A stretch of DNA of 64,000 bases from Paraburkholderia phenazinium (GTDB taxonomy: Bacteria; Pseudomonadota; Gammaproteobacteria; Burkholderiales; Burkholderiaceae): the NCBI RefSeq assembly GCF_900142845.1, contig NZ_FSRU01000001.1, forward strand, positions 3,286,001-3,350,000, in the 5' to 3' direction. Below are positions 36,044-44,937 of the stretch, in pieces. The translations under genes were made by a program, and so were the position numbers. The notes below the pieces were generated by a model. The model searched no databases. It saw only the letters and a program-made list of their open reading frames with translations, and was not told where the DNA came from. Positions within the stretch are counted from its first letter, which is position 1; each line of letters opens with the position of its first letter.

Positions 36044-38789
36044 CTGGCTCGCTCCATGCGGAAGAGGTCGGATCAGACAGCGCGGCAAGTTCGGCAGCCG
36101 CTTCTCCACCAGCTCGCGCGATCGCCGCATCGGGTGCCATGTCCACCTCCGAGGAATCGGGCCCAGAGGCTGAACTGCAAGCTGGTTCCTGACGAGGTAC
36201 CATGCCAAGATCAATGGCTCTTGCAGTTCCCATTCCAAGCGCCTTATAAAGCTCCAATTCGCTCTTCTGTTTCTTTGCAGTGGTCTCGTCAAAACTTATA
36301 GGCGTTCTTACCTGCCCAAGACGCACGGCCCGCGATGTCGTATGGCGGTCACGTTCTGCAGCAAGGCGGTTGAAATTTCGCTCCATCCGCTTGGCGTACT
36401 CCACTTCGTAGCGCGTTCGACCCCAGTAGGGCTCGAGGTCACGCGCGAGGGCCGTCACCCAGCAATGACCAACATAGACATAGATGACGTTCGCCAGCCA
36501 CGGCTCGTATCGGACCGGACACGGCTTCCCGCCGACCTTTGCAAATTCCGCATGCCAATAAAACATGCCGCTCTCCCACACACCCCGTTGCGCGTGAACC
36601 TTGTGTTCGCTGCGTGGTGGCGAAGGCGCCGTGAGCAGAAGCAGATTCTCGTCAAATTCGACCCGTATATGGTCCCGCCGGCCTGTCTGTTCGAGCCTGG
36701 CCTGCTCGTAGTCACACTGCGTCATACCCAGCCCCGGATGAACGTGCCGACGGTATCTGAAGTCGAAAAGAAAGGATTCCATCGCGCGGTAAAGCTGAGG
36801 GAACGTCCAGACAGCGCGGCGCGTAGGATCGACTGACTTGGTTACGGTGCGAGCCTCCTTCAACTGGATCGAACAGCCTTCCAGACCGGATAGCAGTTCT
36901 TCCTCGGTCAGACCGAATAGCCGCTCAACGTCTTTGCCGCCACGCGGTCGACCGCCTGCCCGATATCGCACATCAATGTTATGGATCTTGCAGAACTGTT
37001 CAACCGCGTGCGAGCGCATGTCGGCGCCACCGTCAAAGACCACAATCCGCGGCAGGCGCCTCCACCGACGCACATAGTCCCGGAGTGTCATGAGCACCGA
37101 CAGCGCGGATGGTGGACGATATGAGAGATAAAATGCGCGTGCACAGGTTACGTTACCGTCCACTGCCGCAGAGAGCCAGAGCTTTCCCCAGTCCTGTCCC
37201 TCAGGACCCTTCGTGAAGAGATTAGGCTCGGTGTGGTCGATGTAGCAGACTTCGTGGGGCGCTACGCCATCCACCGGCTCGCGCGCGTCCAGGATCAGAG
37301 GAATCTGCCCGTCCCGGTAGGCAACACGTTTGCCGAACCGGGCATTCGGGTCCTCGTATGCCTTGACCCGTTGGCACAATGTTGGATAAGACATGGGCAC
37401 GACACCCTGTTTAATGCATTCCTCGCAGTAGGTGTCGTAAGTCTTCTTTGCATTGCCGGCCGATGCCGCGTTATGAACGGTCTCAATCGTCGTCTTCGCA
37501 AGCAACTCGACCAGTGGTGGAAGCCGGGGTAACCGGTTACCTTTTTCTGCGTGATGCGGTGCGAGCTCGAGCAGGACATCCTGTACGAAGGTGCAGTCGC
37601 GTATTGCCTGCCTGGACCTGCCCAGAGTCGCATCGGAATACTGGTCTGCCCCGTCGTCCAAGATTACTGCCTTATATTTCTTTATTCCATCCTTGAGCTC
37701 CGTCCTGCTTAAGGAAGCGATGGCGCGCCGTTTCTCGCTGTTAAGCAAAGCAACGCGCTCTTCATCGGTTGCGCGCTCGGCCAGCAATTGCCTTGCTGTC
37801 TCGGTGGGGAGGCTCATTCTCCCTCCCGCGCCTGAAGTAAGAAGCACCTCCGCGTCCGGTCCTGTCGAACCCAAGATAACAGTCCACGCCTCTCCTCCAT
37901 ATTGCAGTCGGGTGCCGATTGGGCACGCTGCAAGGCCGGGAAGGGGCAACGGCTCGCACATGAAGTCGCCCCGGCGAATGAGCCGATCGGCCTCGGCAAG
38001 GTCAGCATCGCGGTGCATCAGCAGATCGGCGGGATTACCAATACTGTCGGTATTCAGATCAACGAACAGCACACCCTGGACGATCGCCGACAGCAGAACA
38101 TCCGCTTGGAATCCCTCACGCTTCATCATGTCATCGTAACTGACCGGACCGTTCTGTACGCATTGCCTTAGCCGCTCTGCCGTATCCGAGGAGAGAACCG
38201 GTGTCCTTGGATCGTAAAAATCCCGCAGATATCGAATATTCTCGAGAAACCATCGTGGAATCTCTCGGTTCGTCCGCAGTTGATGCGCAATTCCAAGCGA
38301 CCCGCAATATTGCTCGCATGCGCGGTCATGCCAGCGATCGCATTCATCACGCCAGAAGCGGCCCACCTTTTTCCATCGATCGTCTTCTTTCTTTTGCATC
38401 TGGAATAGGACCGTCTCCTCTTTCCAGTCCTCGAAGCGGGGCGCACCGTCCCCAAGTATCAGAAAATCGAACCAGTGCTGCGACTTGTTTGCGACGCTCC
38501 CATCTTCCCGTTGAGTAATTGCAGTGAATGAATGCACATTTGCATAGTATTCCTGAATTTTTTCGTCAAATTCATACCACATGGCCGCACTGGCGTGTAG
38601 CGTCCGGCTCTGTACGGTGACGCCCTGCTGCATTTTTGCGGAACGAATCGTCACGACCGTTCGTGTACCCTGATGATTGAACGGATTGAAGTCTGACTGA
38701 TTGCGCCGGATCTTCTCCACCAGTTCGCGCGTGGTAGCCGGCATCGGATGGCTTGCGAGATACTCAGCTAGTTCCAGTTGACCGAACAT
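36024..38789 (-). CDS. TnsA-TnsB fusion transposase
   Basis: A 921-residue protein. The C-terminal two thirds is a TnsB/TniA-type DDE integrase with Asp518 in VCYIDHTEP, Asp586 in IVVFDGGADM and Glu622 in GKDVERLFG, giving a D(35)E spacing. The first about 230 residues look like a TnsA restriction-like nuclease: Glu73 in MWYEFDEKI, Asp108 in HWFDFLIL and an E-x-x-K at 120-123 (RFEDWKEE), then a helix with AHQLRTNREI. A fused TnsA would allow cut-and-paste rather than cointegrate transposition. Start MFGQLELAEY has AGGTG upstream. It leads the tnsAB-tnsC-tniQ-tniQ operon. Confidence 0.85.
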   Translation of the reverse strand: MFGQLELAEYLASHPMPATTRELVEKIRRNQSDFNPFNHQGTRTVVTIRSAKMQQGVTVQSRTLHASAAMWYEFDEKIQEYYANVHSFTAITQREDGSVANKSQHWFDFLILGDGAPRFEDWKEETVLFQMQKKEDDRWKKVGRFWRDECDRWHDRACEQYCGSLGIAHQLRTNREIPRWFLENIRYLRDFYDPRTPVLSSDTAERLRQCVQNGPVSYDDMMKREGFQADVLLSAIVQGVLFVDLNTDSIGNPADLLMHRDADLAEADRLIRRGDFMCEPLPLPGLAACPIGTRLQYGGEAWTVILGSTGPDAEVLLTSGAGGRMSLPTETARQLLAERATDEERVALLNSEKRRAIASLSRTELKDGIKKYKAVILDDGADQYSDATLGRSRQAIRDCTFVQDVLLELAPHHAEKGNRLPRLPPLVELLAKTTIETVHNAASAGNAKKTYDTYCEECIKQGVVPMSYPTLCQRVKAYEDPNARFGKRVAYRDGQIPLILDAREPVDGVAPHEVCYIDHTEPNLFTKGPEGQDWGKLWLSAAVDGNVTCARAFYLSYRPPSALSVLMTLRDYVRRWRRLPRIVVFDGGADMRSHAVEQFCKIHNIDVRYRAGGRPRGGKDVERLFGLTEEELLSGLEGCSIQLKEARTVTKSVDPTRRAVWTFPQLYRAMESFLFDFRYRRHVHPGLGMTQCDYEQARLEQTGRRDHIRVEFDENLLLLTAPSPPRSEHKVHAQRGVWESGMFYWHAEFAKVGGKPCPVRYEPWLANVIYVYVGHCWVTALARDLEPYWGRTRYEVEYAKRMERNFNRLAAERDRHTTSRAVRLGQVRTPISFDETTAKKQKSELELYKALGMGTARAIDLGMVPRQEPACSSASGPDSSEVDMAPDAAIARAGGEAAAELAALSDPTSSAWSEPDEAGLL

Positions 38790-39514
38790 TCTGGCACCTG
38801 TAATCCATGCATCATGATTGCAACACACTTCTGATTGACGGCGGCGGGATACGGTGGATCCTGACCAACGCTTTTGCGTTCGCCATCAGTTACACACCTG
38901 ACACGTCCTGAAATAGCAGCTCATGCGCCATATTCCAACGATCGGAAGCCGGAGCACCCCAATCGCGCGCCCACTGTCAGGGACAAGCATAGCTTGCCTG
39001 CCCGGGAATCGAGGCATGACCTGCGGTGTGGGCACGTGGTGGGCGGCTGTTTCCAGGCCGTGCACGGCTGGCTGGATAACACGGGCACGTAAGAGCTTTT
39101 TCGGCACAAAATCGGGTTTTTATGGGAAAGCCGAAATGTCGATATATGTCCTACAACGGTTTTCAGAGCAGTCTGACGGAATACTGTTTGTATCGGAAAC
39201 ATCGTCTGTGGTATTTTGTTTCAATTGCTGATACGCGCAACCGCCATGTTCGATTGCGAACATCCGTCTTTCCCCATACCGGTTGCCGTTGTTATTTAGT
39301 TAACGGCACAAATAAATACACGGCAAAAAAATGGACGGTTGGCGCGTCATGCCGGGACGGTGAGCGCAATAATGCCACTCTGTTTCGCGTGATAATTAAA
39401 GTTATCATTTCTCCAGCGCTCTATCCCGGACATTTATCCCAATCAGTACGTCCTGTATGTATTGGAATAACCGCGAATCACATTAAAATCCGTTTTCGGG
39501 CCATAATCAGTTTT
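38790..39514. other. 725-bp non-coding, palindrome-rich region between tnsAB and the kfrA-like gene
   Basis: No believable gene. It carries several perfect or near-perfect inverted repeats: AACGC-TTTT-GCGTT (38867-38880), ATGTTCG-ATTG-CGAACAT (39246-39263), TGCCGTT-N11-AACGGCA (39284-39308), TGATAA-N6-TTATCA (39390-39407) and TTATCCCAAT-N17-ATTGGAATAA (39434-39470, 9 of 10 arm positions). The right part is AT-rich. This arrangement ahead of a KfrA-like protein and a tyrosine recombinase suggests operators and perhaps a recombination or resolution site. The right end of the Tn7-like element may also lie here. Confidence 0.55.
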
Positions 39515-40324
39515 ATGAGCCGCGCTCCGTCCAATTCCCCCGAAGCCGTTCGTGCGACCGTAATCGCTTTGCTGGCCGAAGCTGGTCAACCCGCGCCTGC
39601 GTCAACGGAAGAGTTCCGCCGTCACGTCTCGGTCCGACGAGTCAGGGCGAGGCTCGGGGGCGGTGACACCACAGCGTTAGGGCGGACGATAAACGAGATT
39701 GAAGTTGAACTCGTCGCAGCGGGCCGGGCGCACCTGCGCGTGCCGGACATTCCGCCACACGTCTCTGACCTGATGCGAGGGTTATGGACTGCGGCACTGG
39801 ATGCGCAGACCCACGAGATACTTAAAATCCAGCAGGCGGCGGCCGAATCCGTGGAGAACGCCGAGACCGAGCGCGACAATGCCCGCGCGAGGGTGGATCT
39901 GCTGAAGGTGGAACTGGATGATCTGCGTCAGGATCTTTCCACCCGTGACGAAACGGTTGGCGAACTGCGTGCCCGACTCGCGGAAACCGAGACGCAGCTG
40001 GAAGCAGCAAATCGCAATGCACGGACTATGGCGGATCGGCTCGATGAGATGAAGTCCCAGCGCGATGAGGCACACCGCGCTTACCAGGAGCGCGTTGATG
40101 CACTCCGACTGCAATTTGACGGCCTCGGCAGGCAACTCAGGCTTGAGACCGACACGCTGCGGCAGGGGATGGTGTCTGAAAAGGCAGCCCTCGAAGGAGG
40201 GTTGACGAGAGCATCGCAAGTGATTGAAAGCCAGAAGCAAATCATTGAGGAACTCCAGGCCGACCGGCAAAAACTCAGGAGCGAACTCGCGGGCCAGCGC
40301 GATGCGGATTCCCCGGTCCGGTAG
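39515..40324 (+). CDS. KfrA-like DNA-binding coiled-coil protein
   Basis: A 269-residue protein. The N-terminal about 100 residues match the KfrA/plasmid-replication DNA-binding domain (SPEAVRATVIALLAEAGQP, VRRVRARLGGGDTTALGRTI). The rest (about 105-265) is one long heptad-rich coiled coil (for example LKVELDDLRQDLSTRDETVG). Similar proteins (TnpT) work with a tyrosine recombinase (TnpS) in cointegrate resolution of Tn4651-type transposons; KfrA on plasmids aids segregation. The recombinase gene follows by 35 bp. Start MSRAPSNSPEA chosen by domain; no clear Shine-Dalgarno. Confidence 0.82.
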   Translation: MSRAPSNSPEAVRATVIALLAEAGQPAPASTEEFRRHVSVRRVRARLGGGDTTALGRTINEIEVELVAAGRAHLRVPDIPPHVSDLMRGLWTAALDAQTHEILKIQQAAAESVENAETERDNARARVDLLKVELDDLRQDLSTRDETVGELRARLAETETQLEAANRNARTMADRLDEMKSQRDEAHRAYQERVDALRLQFDGLGRQLRLETDTLRQGMVSEKAALEGGLTRASQVIESQKQIIEELQADRQKLRSELAGQRDADSPVR

Positions 40325-40359
40325 TCAGGCCGCCCGTTCACTGTTTGAAAGGTTGCATC

Positions 40360-41838
40360 ATGATGCCTTCCGCGTGGATCGACGCGATGGTCGCACCGCC
40401 GCGGCGACTGCCAGACCGAATCGACGACGCGATCGAGTATGTGTCTGCGGCGCTGGGTGTCCCTGTCTATGAACGATGGACACCGGCAACGCTGGCACGT
40501 CGTTATCCGTCGATGACCGCCGCGAAGAGTGCCCAGCCGGCAGTGTTCAATCTGCTGCTCGATTCGCTCGAAGCCGTGCAGTTCTGGCACGCTGGCACCA
40601 TCGTGGTGATGACAAGCGAGCAGGCGCCCACCTCGGGACAGGTGCTGGAACAGCTGTTACGCACCCTCACCGTCCGGTTTCGCCTGACGCACCCGGATGC
40701 AACGAAACGTTCAGCAGACAATCACCCGATCCCGAAGGGCGACGGCCATGCAGTTGCTATAACCGGTTCCTCCCATGATGAAAGGTGGTTGGCGAGAACG
40801 GGCAGGTTCTTCAACGCGGACCCCAGCACAAATACCCTGAGCTCGACGAACGACGCGACGGCACTCCGTGCATTCCTCGTTGACCGTACCGGCCGGTCTT
40901 TGCATACCCGGCGCGCGTACGTGACAGAGCTGAAACGGCTGATCGCGTGGTGCCAGTGTGCCGATCTCGGACCGTTATCAGGTCTCACCCGCGAACACTT
41001 GATCGCATTCCGTGATACGCTGCCTCATATTTCAGCTCACGCTACCGCCCACCCGCTTGGAGCAGCAAGCTGCGCGCGCGCCATGGCGGTCGTTAAAAGT
41101 CTTTACCAGTACTGGGCGAAAACGGGCTATATAACGGTGAACCCCGCACTGGAACTCGGGAGTACCAAGGGCGAACGACCCACGTTCGAGCCGAAGCGCT
41201 TTCTGCCAGACAGTGCCACTGAAGCGTGCGATGCATGGATTAGCGCGTGGCTTAGCGCCCCGCCGGCCAACGCAAAACGGAACCGCCAGGCAACCATCCT
41301 TGGCCTCTACCGTTATACAGGTGTCAGACTGGCCGAGCTTGCGTGGGAAGACGGCTATCCACTGCTTCATACAGACCGGACAGGATGGACACTCGAGGTG
41401 AAGGGGAAAGGTCAACGCGTGAGACGCATTCCCCTTCCTGCTCAATGTGTCAGCTGCATCATGCGTTACCGCGAGTCGCGGGGACTACCGCCCGCTCCGT
41501 CTCCGATCGAAGACATGCCTCTCATCCACACCACACGAGGACACGGGCTGGGACGAAGCGGACTATATCGCGAGGTGAAGCTGGCTTTCGAGGAGATCGC
41601 AGGCCAGCTTCCAGCCAACGACATCGCCGGACGGTTCGCCCTCATGGCCGCGTCAACCCACTGGCTGCGACACTCGTACGTGCATCACCTTGTTGTGAGC
41701 CATCAGGTGCCACTGCCCGTGGCGCAAGCGCTCGCCGGTCACTCATCCGTGCAAACCACGGCAGCATATGCCCTTACCGATCAGTCGCAGCTGCGTAAAT
41801 TTGTGTCGGAAAGCTTCGGCGACGTGCCAGCGTCGTGA
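40360..41838 (+). CDS. Tyrosine recombinase/integrase
   Basis: A 492-residue site-specific recombinase. The catalytic set is visible: Arg in YRYTGVRLAELAW, Lys in EVKGKGQRVRRIPL, H-x-x-R in HWLRHSYVHH, His in LAGHSSVQTTAAYAL and Tyr in the same motif. The core-binding SAM-like domain starts near ALRAFLVDRTGRSLHTRRAY. An unusual extra N-terminal region of about 150 residues precedes it. It forms an apparent operon with the KfrA-like gene. It may integrate or resolve the island, or be a TnpS-like resolvase. Confidence 0.88.
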   Translation: MMPSAWIDAMVAPPRRLPDRIDDAIEYVSAALGVPVYERWTPATLARRYPSMTAAKSAQPAVFNLLLDSLEAVQFWHAGTIVVMTSEQAPTSGQVLEQLLRTLTVRFRLTHPDATKRSADNHPIPKGDGHAVAITGSSHDERWLARTGRFFNADPSTNTLSSTNDATALRAFLVDRTGRSLHTRRAYVTELKRLIAWCQCADLGPLSGLTREHLIAFRDTLPHISAHATAHPLGAASCARAMAVVKSLYQYWAKTGYITVNPALELGSTKGERPTFEPKRFLPDSATEACDAWISAWLSAPPANAKRNRQATILGLYRYTGVRLAELAWEDGYPLLHTDRTGWTLEVKGKGQRVRRIPLPAQCVSCIMRYRESRGLPPAPSPIEDMPLIHTTRGHGLGRSGLYREVKLAFEEIAGQLPANDIAGRFALMAASTHWLRHSYVHHLVVSHQVPLPVAQALAGHSSVQTTAAYALTDQSQLRKFVSESFGDVPAS

Positions 41839-42061
41839 TCCTCCCGTGCCGCGACCAGCAAGTGGGGCACTTTCACTGTGCAAGTATTCTTCGCGACACC
41901 TCTACTCGGCCCGCACGCTGTGCGCCCCACCTCATGTGACAGTCGGCCATCCAGAATCGATGCAGCGTGCACCGACTGCCGCGGAGTTATCCGCAATTGA
42001 ACGAGGCGCTGGCGCGTGTTTCCTACGTAAGCGCGCAGCAAACCCGCCTTGACGGATTGCG

Positions 42062-42318
42062 CTAATTGACTATCACAGGCGGACGCCAGCGATGCGGCAG
42101 CAATGCCGAGATGTCGCTGGCCTTGTGGGTCGGCAGCCGCGTGAGGATGTCCTTCAGATAGGCGTGCGGGTCGTGGCCGTTGAGTTGGGCCGAGCGTATC
42201 AGGCTCATGATGGCGGCAGCACGTTGGCCTGCTCGTAGCGAGCCGGCGAACAACCAGTTGGCCCTTCCGATAGCCCATGGGCGGATCTGGTTTTCGACCC
42301 AATTGTTGTCTACGTGTC
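42062..42318 (-). pseudogene. IS66-family transposase, C-terminal remnant
   Basis: The reverse strand encodes DNNWVENQIRPWAIGRANWL and FAGSLRAGQRAAAIMSLIRS, the end of the IS66 DDE transposase (TnpC), down to a proper stop. Everything before DNNWVEN is missing; the sequence to the right changes abruptly. The 223 bases between the integrase and this remnant contain no gene that I recognise. It marks past insertion and deletion in the island. Confidence 0.8.
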
Positions 42319-42669
42319 GAGAAGGCGATAAAGATCGTTCAGAGTCCTGACTACTTCGATGCGCAGGCACGTCGACTTCTGTTACCCCTTCTCACGGAGG
42401 ACGACAAATGGCAGCTTTTGGGAATCGACTTCGGTGTGGCAGCGTGAGAGCACGACTGTGAATTTCTGATGTGCTTCGCCTTTCAAGCAGCGAATGCCGA
42501 ACTGTCAGCTGCTAGTCCCTACGTTGAAATTGGCTTCTCCTTGCCTGAGAGTTCCGCTGCCGAGTCAGAGTTCATTCCGACAATCGAAACGGTGTTCGGC
42601 ACCGGATTGCCCGCGTTCAATGAGGGTCACGCGCTCACAGGAACCATAAGTGCTTCCGCGCCGAGATAG
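42319..42669 (+). pseudogene. C-terminal fragment of an unknown protein, with in-frame stop
   Basis: One plus-strand frame is open from the IS66 remnant junction: EKAIKIVQSPDYFDAQARRL ... WQLLGIDFGVAA, then an in-frame TGA near 42446, then EHDCEFLMCFAFQAANAELS ... GTISASAPR and a stop at 42669. Composition looks like real protein on both sides of the TGA. The 5' part is missing, apparently lost at the IS66 junction. I do not recognise the family. Its 3' end overlaps the end of the convergent ImmA gene by 43 bp. Confidence 0.5.
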
Positions 42670-43562
42670 ACGCCCAACGTCAAAGCGTCGTAGCGATTGA
42701 AAAATGTCTCGAAGAAAAACCGGTGCGAATCTCCATTGTCATCCGTCAAGATGAGCTCTCGTTCGCCAAGCAGGCCGCCCTTCTGTCGTCCGCAATAGCT
42801 GCTCACTGCGTTGAACAGCTCCACTTCAGTGATTCTGGAAAATCTTGCGTGAAAAGCGTGCGACTGAATCAGATGGCGGCATGGACTTGCTGGATCAAAA
42901 TTGATCGGGCGACGATCCACATGCGGGTGGCAGGTCATGAGGCCCACTACGGGAGTTTCCTGTCCGACGCTCTCGACGAAGCGATAGAGGGTCGTTGAAA
43001 GCGTATTCCCATACGTATTTTTGAGATCGATTATTGATTGAAGACACGCCGGCGAGGAGCGGGCTTCGTTCACAAACCGGTCCCGAAGGAAAAGTAGCCG
43101 ACCGGCCGCGAAATTAGCCTCGGTTTCAATCTGTTCGGCGCAGTCTCTCGAGACCGTGTTCTCGTTATCGCCATGCATCATGTCCTGATGCCAGGGAATG
43201 AGACTGTGGCCAATTTCGTGAGCTTCATTCCATCGGTGCTTGAGCAGTGGTACCGCACTGTCTAGCATGATCCGCTTACGATCAGGCAGGTAAAGTGCTT
43301 TCAGAGAAAATTTCTTCACTGCATCGAGAATCAGCGCGGGCCGGCGGTATACCTGCACGGCCGCGACGCGGATTCGGCTGATGGCTTCCCGAGCCAGACC
43401 AGGATCGTCCGAGGTGTAGAAAGCCAGATCTAACTTGAGGAGCTCACGAACATCTTCAAGCCGCAACGGAGGCTCAGGGTTGCCGAGGCCCCGGAGCACC
43501 CGTTCAACTCGACTGTCGATGTCATTTGAAGTCCTGGCAGAAAGAATCAGATTCCTGGCCAT
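42627..43562 (-). CDS. ImmA/IrrE-family metallopeptidase
   Basis: A 311-residue protein with the zinc peptidase motif HEIGH in WNEAHEIGHSLIPWHQDM and a downstream Glu-rich helix (CAEQIETEANFAAGRLLFLR) that supplies the third ligand. ImmA/IrrE enzymes cleave or inactivate partner repressors, for example in ICEBs1 and in Deinococcus DdrO control. The XRE regulator directly upstream in the same operon (21 bp gap) is the obvious partner. It is last in the RHH-GNAT-XRE-ImmA operon facing the ubiquitin-like operon. Confidence 0.88.
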   Translation of the reverse strand: MARNLILSARTSNDIDSRVERVLRGLGNPEPPLRLEDVRELLKLDLAFYTSDDPGLAREAISRIRVAAVQVYRRPALILDAVKKFSLKALYLPDRKRIMLDSAVPLLKHRWNEAHEIGHSLIPWHQDMMHGDNENTVSRDCAEQIETEANFAAGRLLFLRDRFVNEARSSPACLQSIIDLKNTYGNTLSTTLYRFVESVGQETPVVGLMTCHPHVDRRPINFDPASPCRHLIQSHAFHARFSRITEVELFNAVSSYCGRQKGGLLGERELILTDDNGDSHRFFFETFFNRYDALTLGVYLGAEALMVPVSA

Positions 43563-43583
43563 AGTTGCCTCATGCAGTTATGT

Positions 43584-44075
43584 TTACTTCTGCTCGCTGA
43601 GTACCGCGACGAACGCCTCCAGGGCGGAGCGCTCGGTTTCATTCAGGTCAGTGACCTTCTCGGATCGAGCCGCGAACCGTATTGCTTCATTGGCAAGATG
43701 GCTATCGCGCTGTTGCGATAGACCGGCCAACTGCATCAACTTCGAACTGGGAATCGCGAAATAGCCTGCCAACTGGAAGACAGTGCGCGGCTCCGGTCTG
43801 TAGTGTGAATCTTCCTCAATTTCTACGAGTTCGGTGACGTCGATGTCGGCAGCTTCCGCGAGTTTCTCGAGCGTCTGCTGTCGTCCCCTTCTCATGAGTC
43901 TGACAAATCTGCCAAAAGCTATCCTGGGATCGGCGGATTCCTCCATCGCATACTCCGGACGCTGTGTGGATGGGTCTGCGGCAAACAGGCCAGCACCGAT
44001 CTCGACGTCTGTTCCATTCTCGTGCTCAAGCCTCGCCATTTTCAGGCACCAATCTTTCGTTACTTCAAATTTCAT
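43584..44075 (-). CDS. XRE-family HTH regulator, probable ImmA partner
   Basis: A 163-residue protein. The HTH is in FGRFVRLMRRGRQQTLEKLAEAADIDVTELVEIEEDSHYRP, and a helical C-terminus (SSKLMQLAGLSQQRDSHLANEAIRFA) follows. The order XRE then ImmA is a known regulator-protease pair in mobile elements. The first about 50 residues are extra and acidic. GGAGTCTAGTC precedes the ATG, and the gene starts 2 bp after the GNAT stop. It may bind the operators at 44953-44993 or its own site. Confidence 0.82.
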   Translation of the reverse strand: MKFEVTKDWCLKMARLEHENGTDVEIGAGLFAADPSTQRPEYAMEESADPRIAFGRFVRLMRRGRQQTLEKLAEAADIDVTELVEIEEDSHYRPEPRTVFQLAGYFAIPSSKLMQLAGLSQQRDSHLANEAIRFAARSEKVTDLNETERSALEAFVAVLSEQK

Positions 44076-44077
44076 GA

Positions 44078-44701
44078 CTAGACTCCTTTGGCGATGAACG
44101 CCTCCGCCTGTTCAGGCGTCATCTCAAAATAGCGGAGGTTCTCCTTGGCGGAATCAATTCCCAGGTCCGACATACCGCATACGTTTGCGTACCAAGCGTT
44201 GGCCTGCGGCAGCGAGTGAAGTCCAATTCGTCCGCCAAATCCTTCACTACGGCTAAGCTCGATAGCCGCGCGGACTAGTAGCGTTCCCACGCCTTTCAGA
44301 CGTGGATGTTCAGCGGAGAGGCCAGGGCGATTCCATGGCGCCGTTTCGAGGTACTGGATATAAACGAGCGGCTTGCCCTTCTGATGCGGCAACCGGCAGG
44401 ATTCCAGGGTTTCGACAATCATCAGGCCCTGGGTCATCCCCTGGCACACGATGCTGAATGATGGAGCCGCAAGCAGGCCTTTGAAGGCCTCGGCTTTTCT
44501 GCGCCAGTCCCAATGCCGGTTCTGTGGCCAGAATCGCCTGTCGACACCCTTCTCCTTTAGCTGCTGAAGCGCTCTCGCGAGCGCGGGCATCCAGGCATCT
44601 TCCCAGTCGCTAACGTTGGAATCGGAAATGCCCTCGATCAGGCTTGCCTCAACGGCCGCGTCCGAAGCGACATCAACTAGGTATACCGGGAATTGGCTCA
44701 T
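44078..44701 (-). CDS. GNAT-family N-acetyltransferase
   Basis: A 207-residue protein. The acetyl-CoA-binding region is RLKGVGTLLVRAAIELSRSEG and a C-terminal GNAT strand-helix ends in ANAWYANVCGMSDLG. Upstream YIQYLETAPWNRPG is the substrate-side strand seen in RimI-like GNATs. Its ATG overlaps the stop of the RHH gene by four bases. RHH-GNAT pairs are often type II toxin-antitoxins (TacAT type), but those toxins are about 160-180 residues and the match is not close, so a modifying enzyme of the ubiquitin-like system is equally possible. Confidence 0.78.
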   Translation of the reverse strand: MSQFPVYLVDVASDAAVEASLIEGISDSNVSDWEDAWMPALARALQQLKEKGVDRRFWPQNRHWDWRRKAEAFKGLLAAPSFSIVCQGMTQGLMIVETLESCRLPHQKGKPLVYIQYLETAPWNRPGLSAEHPRLKGVGTLLVRAAIELSRSEGFGGRIGLHSLPQANAWYANVCGMSDLGIDSAKENLRYFEMTPEQAEAFIAKGV

Positions 44702-44913
44702 AGCATCACAACTTCTGCCTTTTCCTTGGTTTTCTCATCCTCGAAAAAAAACTTGTCGCCTCGCTCAGCCCGTACTTCGACAGCCTGATAAAGCCGCAGC
44801 GCCTGCCGAAGGACCGCCGTTTTGCTCAGATCCTTCTTTTCGCAAAGCTCCTCGAGCGCACTCATCTCAGCATCAGTGAGATTTAGGGTCATAGTCTTTT
44901 TTGATGTGGCCAT
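44698..44913 (-). CDS. Ribbon-helix-helix (CopG-like) DNA-binding protein
   Basis: A 71-residue protein. TMTLNLTDAEMSALEELCEK and SKTAVLRQALRLYQ give the strand-helix-helix of RHH repressors; a charged tail ending AEVVML follows. AAGGAG lies in front of the ATG. It leads the minus-strand operon and starts 24 bp downstream of a -10. The palindromes between the divergent promoters are the natural sites for autoregulation and for repression of the ubiquitin-like operon. Confidence 0.82.
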   Translation of the reverse strand: MATSKKTMTLNLTDAEMSALEELCEKKDLSKTAVLRQALRLYQAVEVRAERGDKFFFEDEKTKEKAEVVML

Positions 44914-44937
44914 GTCTTTCTCCTTACTGTTTCCACA

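Noticed and set aside
32167..38789. CRISPR-associated transposon
   Set aside because: The operon resembles the transposition part of such elements, but I see no cas gene, no direct-repeat array and no guide-like RNA in the window.
38820..39120. Right end of the Tn7-like element
   Set aside because: I looked for ACA followed by GGGCG and for inverted copies of the 13-bp repeat. Only a 7-bp match (AAGCATA) and an imperfect AACAC-GGGCA were seen, too weak to call.
41933..41943. TGTGACA near the integrase end as a second transposon terminus
   Set aside because: It is in the wrong orientation for a right end and lacks the repeats seen at the left.
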